Of a stretch of 25,917 nt of DNA, positions 24,069-25,917 are shown in pieces. Numbering within the stretch: position 1 is the stretch's first letter; each line of letters opens with the position of its first letter. The translations under genes were made by a program, and so were the position numbers. The notes below the pieces were generated by a model. It searched no databases. It was given only the letters and a program-made list of their open reading frames with translations, and was not told the origin of the DNA. Location: the NCBI GenBank assembly GCA_030445875.1, contig JASUSX010000001.1:1-25917 (forward strand), given 5' to 3'. This DNA is from Clostridia bacterium. Lineage in GTDB: Bacteria; Bacillota; DSM-521; Neomoorellales; Neomoorellaceae.

Positions 24069-25022
24069 TCACGCCAGGACAATGTTAAATAAATAACCTA
24101 CCAGCATGATAGCCACAGCAATAATCCCCACAAAGATGGCGATCAGCCGCGGTTTTAAGACCTTGCGCAGGATGATCATCTCCGGCAAAGAGAGGGCGGT
24201 GACGGACATCATGAAGGCCAGCACCGTGCCCAGGGACATGCCCTTTTCCATCAAGGCCTGGACGATAGGGATGGTGCCGGCGGCGTTGGAATACAGGGGC
24301 ACCCCAATGGCCACGGCTACCGGTACGGCCAGGAGGTTGCCGGGGCCGGCATAGCGCAGCAGCAGCGCCTCCGGGGCGTAGCCGTGGATAAAACCGCCGA
24401 TGCCGATACCGATGAGGACAAAGAGCCAGACCCGCTTCAGGATCTCCTGGACGTAGCCCCGGGCATAGTTGACCCGGTCCTGCCAGGTCAGGGCCGTCGC
24501 GGCCGCCGTTACGCCCATTTTAATCTCGTAGACATAATCCTCGACTTCGTGTTCCAGATGCAGGCGGCCGATGGCCAGGCCGCCCACTATGGCCACAGCC
24601 AGGCCACTGGCAATGTAGATGAGGGCAATCTCCCAGCCAAACATTCCCCAGAGCATGACCAAAGCCACCTCGTTGACCATGGGTGACGAAATCAAAAAAG
24701 AGAAGGTAACGCCCAGGGGCACCCCGGATTCTACGAAGCCGATAAATACCGGCACCGCCGAACAGGAGCAAAAGGGAGTGACGATCCCCAGCAGGGAAGC
24801 CAGGATGTTACCCACATACTCATGCCTGCGGCTCAGGATGGCCCGCGTCTTCTCGGGCGGGAAGAAGCTGCGAATAATAGAGACGAAAAAGATGATCACG
24901 GCCAGCATAATAAAAATCTTGACTGAATCATAGATAAAGAAATTCAGGGCCTCGGCCAGCCGGGTGCCGGGGACCAGGTTAAACAGGCGGTAGACGATAT
25001 AATCCGCCAGGGCTTTAAGCAT
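24069..25022 (-). CDS. Permease of the DUF318/UPF0718 (ArsP-like) family
   Basis: A 317-residue membrane protein with about eight hydrophobic segments and the family hallmark TPFCSCSAVPVFIGF (82-96, with Cys85 and Cys87). A second conserved half contains GVPLYSNAAGTIPIVQALMEKG. Family members include ArsP, which exports trivalent organoarsenicals, and permeases of unknown substrate. It lies 20 bp after a CVC-type ArsR gene, so a role in metalloid efflux is plausible but not proved; no arsenate reductase or ArsB/Acr3 gene is in the window. Starts at an ATG after GGAAG. An intrinsic terminator follows. Confidence 0.9.
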   Translation of the reverse strand: MLKALADYIVYRLFNLVPGTRLAEALNFFIYDSVKIFIMLAVIIFFVSIIRSFFPPEKTRAILSRRHEYVGNILASLLGIVTPFCSCSAVPVFIGFVESGVPLGVTFSFLISSPMVNEVALVMLWGMFGWEIALIYIASGLAVAIVGGLAIGRLHLEHEVEDYVYEIKMGVTAAATALTWQDRVNYARGYVQEILKRVWLFVLIGIGIGGFIHGYAPEALLLRYAGPGNLLAVPVAVAIGVPLYSNAAGTIPIVQALMEKGMSLGTVLAFMMSVTALSLPEMIILRKVLKPRLIAIFVGIIAVAIMLVGYLFNIVLA

Positions 25023-25042
25023 AATCTAACTTCCTTCCTGTA

Positions 25043-25372
25043 TTAGCTATTTTCCTGCCCTTGCTGGAGTTCGGCCATGGTAGAAACTATTTCCTGGGTC
25101 AGGATATTGCCCACCAGGTCCAGCACCTGGAAGATCTCCGGGTGCTTTACTTTATAGAGCACCTTTAACCCCTCTTTACGGAAGACAACGATGTCCTGCT
25201 TGCGCAGGACGGCCAGATGCTGGGAGATGTTGGGCTGCTCCAGATCCAGGTCCTCGATAAACTCGCAGACGCACTTCTCCCCCTGGCGTAGCTGTTCCAG
25301 GATCTTCACCCTGGTCGGATGGGCCAGGGCCTTAAAGAATTCCGCCTTCATACTGTATATCCTTTCGGCCAT
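25043..25372 (-). CDS. ArsR/SmtB-family metalloregulator
   Basis: A 109-residue winged-helix repressor. The HTH is QPNISQHLAVLRKQDIV, and Cys34-Val-Cys36 (KCVCEF) sits at the start of the DNA-binding region, the As(III)/Sb(III)-sensing position of classical ArsR proteins. The ATG at 25372 has GGGAGG about 8 bases upstream; an ATG seven codons later (MKAEFF) with AAAGGA is an alternative. It is first in a two-gene operon with the DUF318 permease, and a promoter overlapped by an inverted repeat lies directly upstream, so it probably represses its own operon until metalloid binds. Confidence 0.93.
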   Translation of the reverse strand: MAERIYSMKAEFFKALAHPTRVKILEQLRQGEKCVCEFIEDLDLEQPNISQHLAVLRKQDIVVFRKEGLKVLYKVKHPEIFQVLDLVGNILTQEIVSTMAELQQGQENS

Positions 25373-25384
25373 TTATGTTCCTCC

Positions 25385-25412
25385 CTATATATTCGAATAC
25401 TGGCATATATAG
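25385..25412. promoter_or_regulatory. Inverted repeat, candidate ArsR operator
   Basis: CTATATAT (25385-25392) and ATATATAG (25405-25412) form perfect 8-bp arms around a 12-bp spacer that itself overlaps ATTCGAAT. The repeat covers the edge of the -10 box and the expected start of arsR transcription, the usual place for an ArsR/SmtB operator. Confidence 0.5.
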
Positions 25413-25439
25413 TTTAAGCTTTTGTACTCCACATGTCAA
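25411..25439 (-). promoter_or_regulatory. Promoter of the arsR operon
   Basis: On the minus strand a perfect TTGACA (25434-25439) and TAAACT (25411-25416) are 17 bp apart. Transcription would begin near 25404, about 30 bases before the arsR start codon. This is the best sigma-A-like promoter in the window. Confidence 0.75.
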
Positions 25440-25519
25440 GGGCGGTTTCGCCGCAGTAATACTGACAGGTGGCTTTGTCTGGAGGCGACAATTGCTGGTA
25501 GCCCGATGGCTTTCCCTGT

Positions 25520-25527
25520 GCTACAAT
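25520..25527 (+). promoter_or_regulatory. Possible extended -10 element for the thioesterase gene
   Basis: GCTACAAT, preceded by GT to give TGC-TACAAT, resembles an extended -10 box. I see no good -35 at normal spacing. It ends only 16 bases before the ATG at 25544 and 7 before an in-frame GTG at 25535, so the leader would be very short or absent. Confidence 0.35.
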
Positions 25528-25543
25528 AGACAGGGTGATAGCC

Positions 25544-25917
25544 ATGGTAACCAATACCTTCCAGAGGACCTACGCAGTCCACTACTATGAAACCAATTTC
25601 CTGCTGGAGGCCTCCCCGGTAACCATCCTGGGCTACCTGGAGGAAACAGCCACCTGGCACTCGGAGACGGCCGGCATCAGCTTACCCTGCTTAAACGCCG
25701 CCGGCCGGGGCTGGGTGGTCTACCGTTACCACCTGCAGATGGAGCGTTACCCCCGCTGGCAGGAACAAATAACCGTAACCACCTGGGTGGAGGGCTTCCA
25801 GCGCTGCTTCGCCTACCGCAACTTCTATATTCACGACGCCGGGGGCAACCTTATTGGCCGGGCCGCTTCAGTGTGGATCTTCATGGATATGGATAAAAAG
25901 AAACCCCTGCGCATACC
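25544..25917 (+). CDS. Acyl-ACP thioesterase, FatA/FatB-like (3' end beyond window)
   Basis: The frame from the ATG at 25544 stays open to the window edge, giving about 124 residues, roughly the N-terminal hotdog domain of a family of about 240-250. It begins MVTNTFQRTYAVHYYETN and includes GWVVYRYHLQMERYPRWQEQ, ITVTTWVEGFQRCFAYRNF, IHDAGGNLIGRAASVWIF and DMDKKKPLRIP, the conserved order of bacterial acyl-ACP thioesterases. It would hydrolyse acyl-ACP to free fatty acid. The catalytic residues in the C-terminal hotdog domain are not in view. AGGGTG lies 6 bases before the ATG; an in-frame GTG at 25535 is an alternative start. It is the only plus-strand gene and is unrelated to the arsR operon that diverges from it. 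Confidence 0.88.
   Translation, partial: MVTNTFQRTYAVHYYETNFLLEASPVTILGYLEETATWHSETAGISLPCLNAAGRGWVVYRYHLQMERYPRWQEQITVTTWVEGFQRCFAYRNFYIHDAGGNLIGRAASVWIFMDMDKKKPLRI

Noticed and set aside
1..25917. Mobile elements, CRISPR arrays, tRNA or rRNA genes, riboswitches
   Set aside because: I found no regularly spaced repeats, transposase frames, tRNA-like cloverleaf sequences or recognisable riboswitch cores on reading both strands; gaps are short and explained by promoters, hairpins and ribosome binding sites.

Overview
The window looks like chromosomal DNA from an anaerobic, probably thermophilic Bacillota of the Moorella/Peptococcales type. This rests on high GC content, strong AGGAGG ribosome binding sites, frequent GTG starts, and the gene content: ferredoxin-dependent 2-oxoacid oxidoreductase, a tungsten-type aldehyde:ferredoxin oxidoreductase, UbiD, and BMP-family and TTT-family transporters. 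The genus is an inference from style and content. No rRNA, tRNA, CRISPR array, transposase or phage gene is visible. Genes are packed tightly: the longest non-coding stretches are about 250 bp (23822-24068) and 217 bp (9871-10087), and their contents are described below. All genes except the last lie on the minus strand, so transcription runs from high to low coordinates.

Cluster A (about 9998 down to the left edge) is a carboxylate-uptake and oxidation operon. In transcription order it holds a GntR/FCD regulator, a DUF1932-type NAD-dependent dehydrogenase, an LDH2-family hydroxyacid dehydrogenase, the four subunits of a 2-oxoacid:ferredoxin oxidoreductase (alpha, beta, ferredoxin-like delta, gamma), a complete tripartite tricarboxylate transporter (small membrane subunit, large membrane subunit, lipoprotein) and an MmgE/PrpD-family enzyme cut by the window edge. 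ATGA or TGATG overlaps link several genes, including the oxidoreductase gamma subunit to the transporter. The simplest reading is uptake of a hydroxy- or oxo-carboxylate, oxidation to a 2-oxoacid, then CoA-dependent oxidative decarboxylation that reduces ferredoxin. The substrate cannot be told from sequence.

Cluster B (about 23860 down to 10026) is a compact 12-gene operon ending in a clear intrinsic terminator. It holds a DeoR regulator, a BMP-type ABC importer (lipoprotein, ATPase, two permeases), an amidohydrolase of the MTA/SAH-deaminase/guanine-deaminase superfamily, an LsrF/DeoC-like class I aldolase, a zinc alcohol dehydrogenase, an FGGY sugar kinase, a MoaD-like protein, an aldehyde:ferredoxin oxidoreductase and a UbiD-family decarboxylase. 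It looks like a route for importing a nucleoside-like or amino-heterocycle-linked polyol. The amino group would be removed, the carbon chain oxidised, phosphorylated and cleaved, and an aldehyde product oxidised with ferredoxin. I do not recognise this combination as a described pathway. The ABC ATPase is broken by one missing G, either a real mutation or a sequence error.

The right end carries a small arsR-permease operon with a strong sigma-A-like promoter overlapped by an inverted repeat and followed by an intrinsic terminator. Divergent from it is the 5' part of an acyl-ACP thioesterase gene, the only plus-strand gene in the window.
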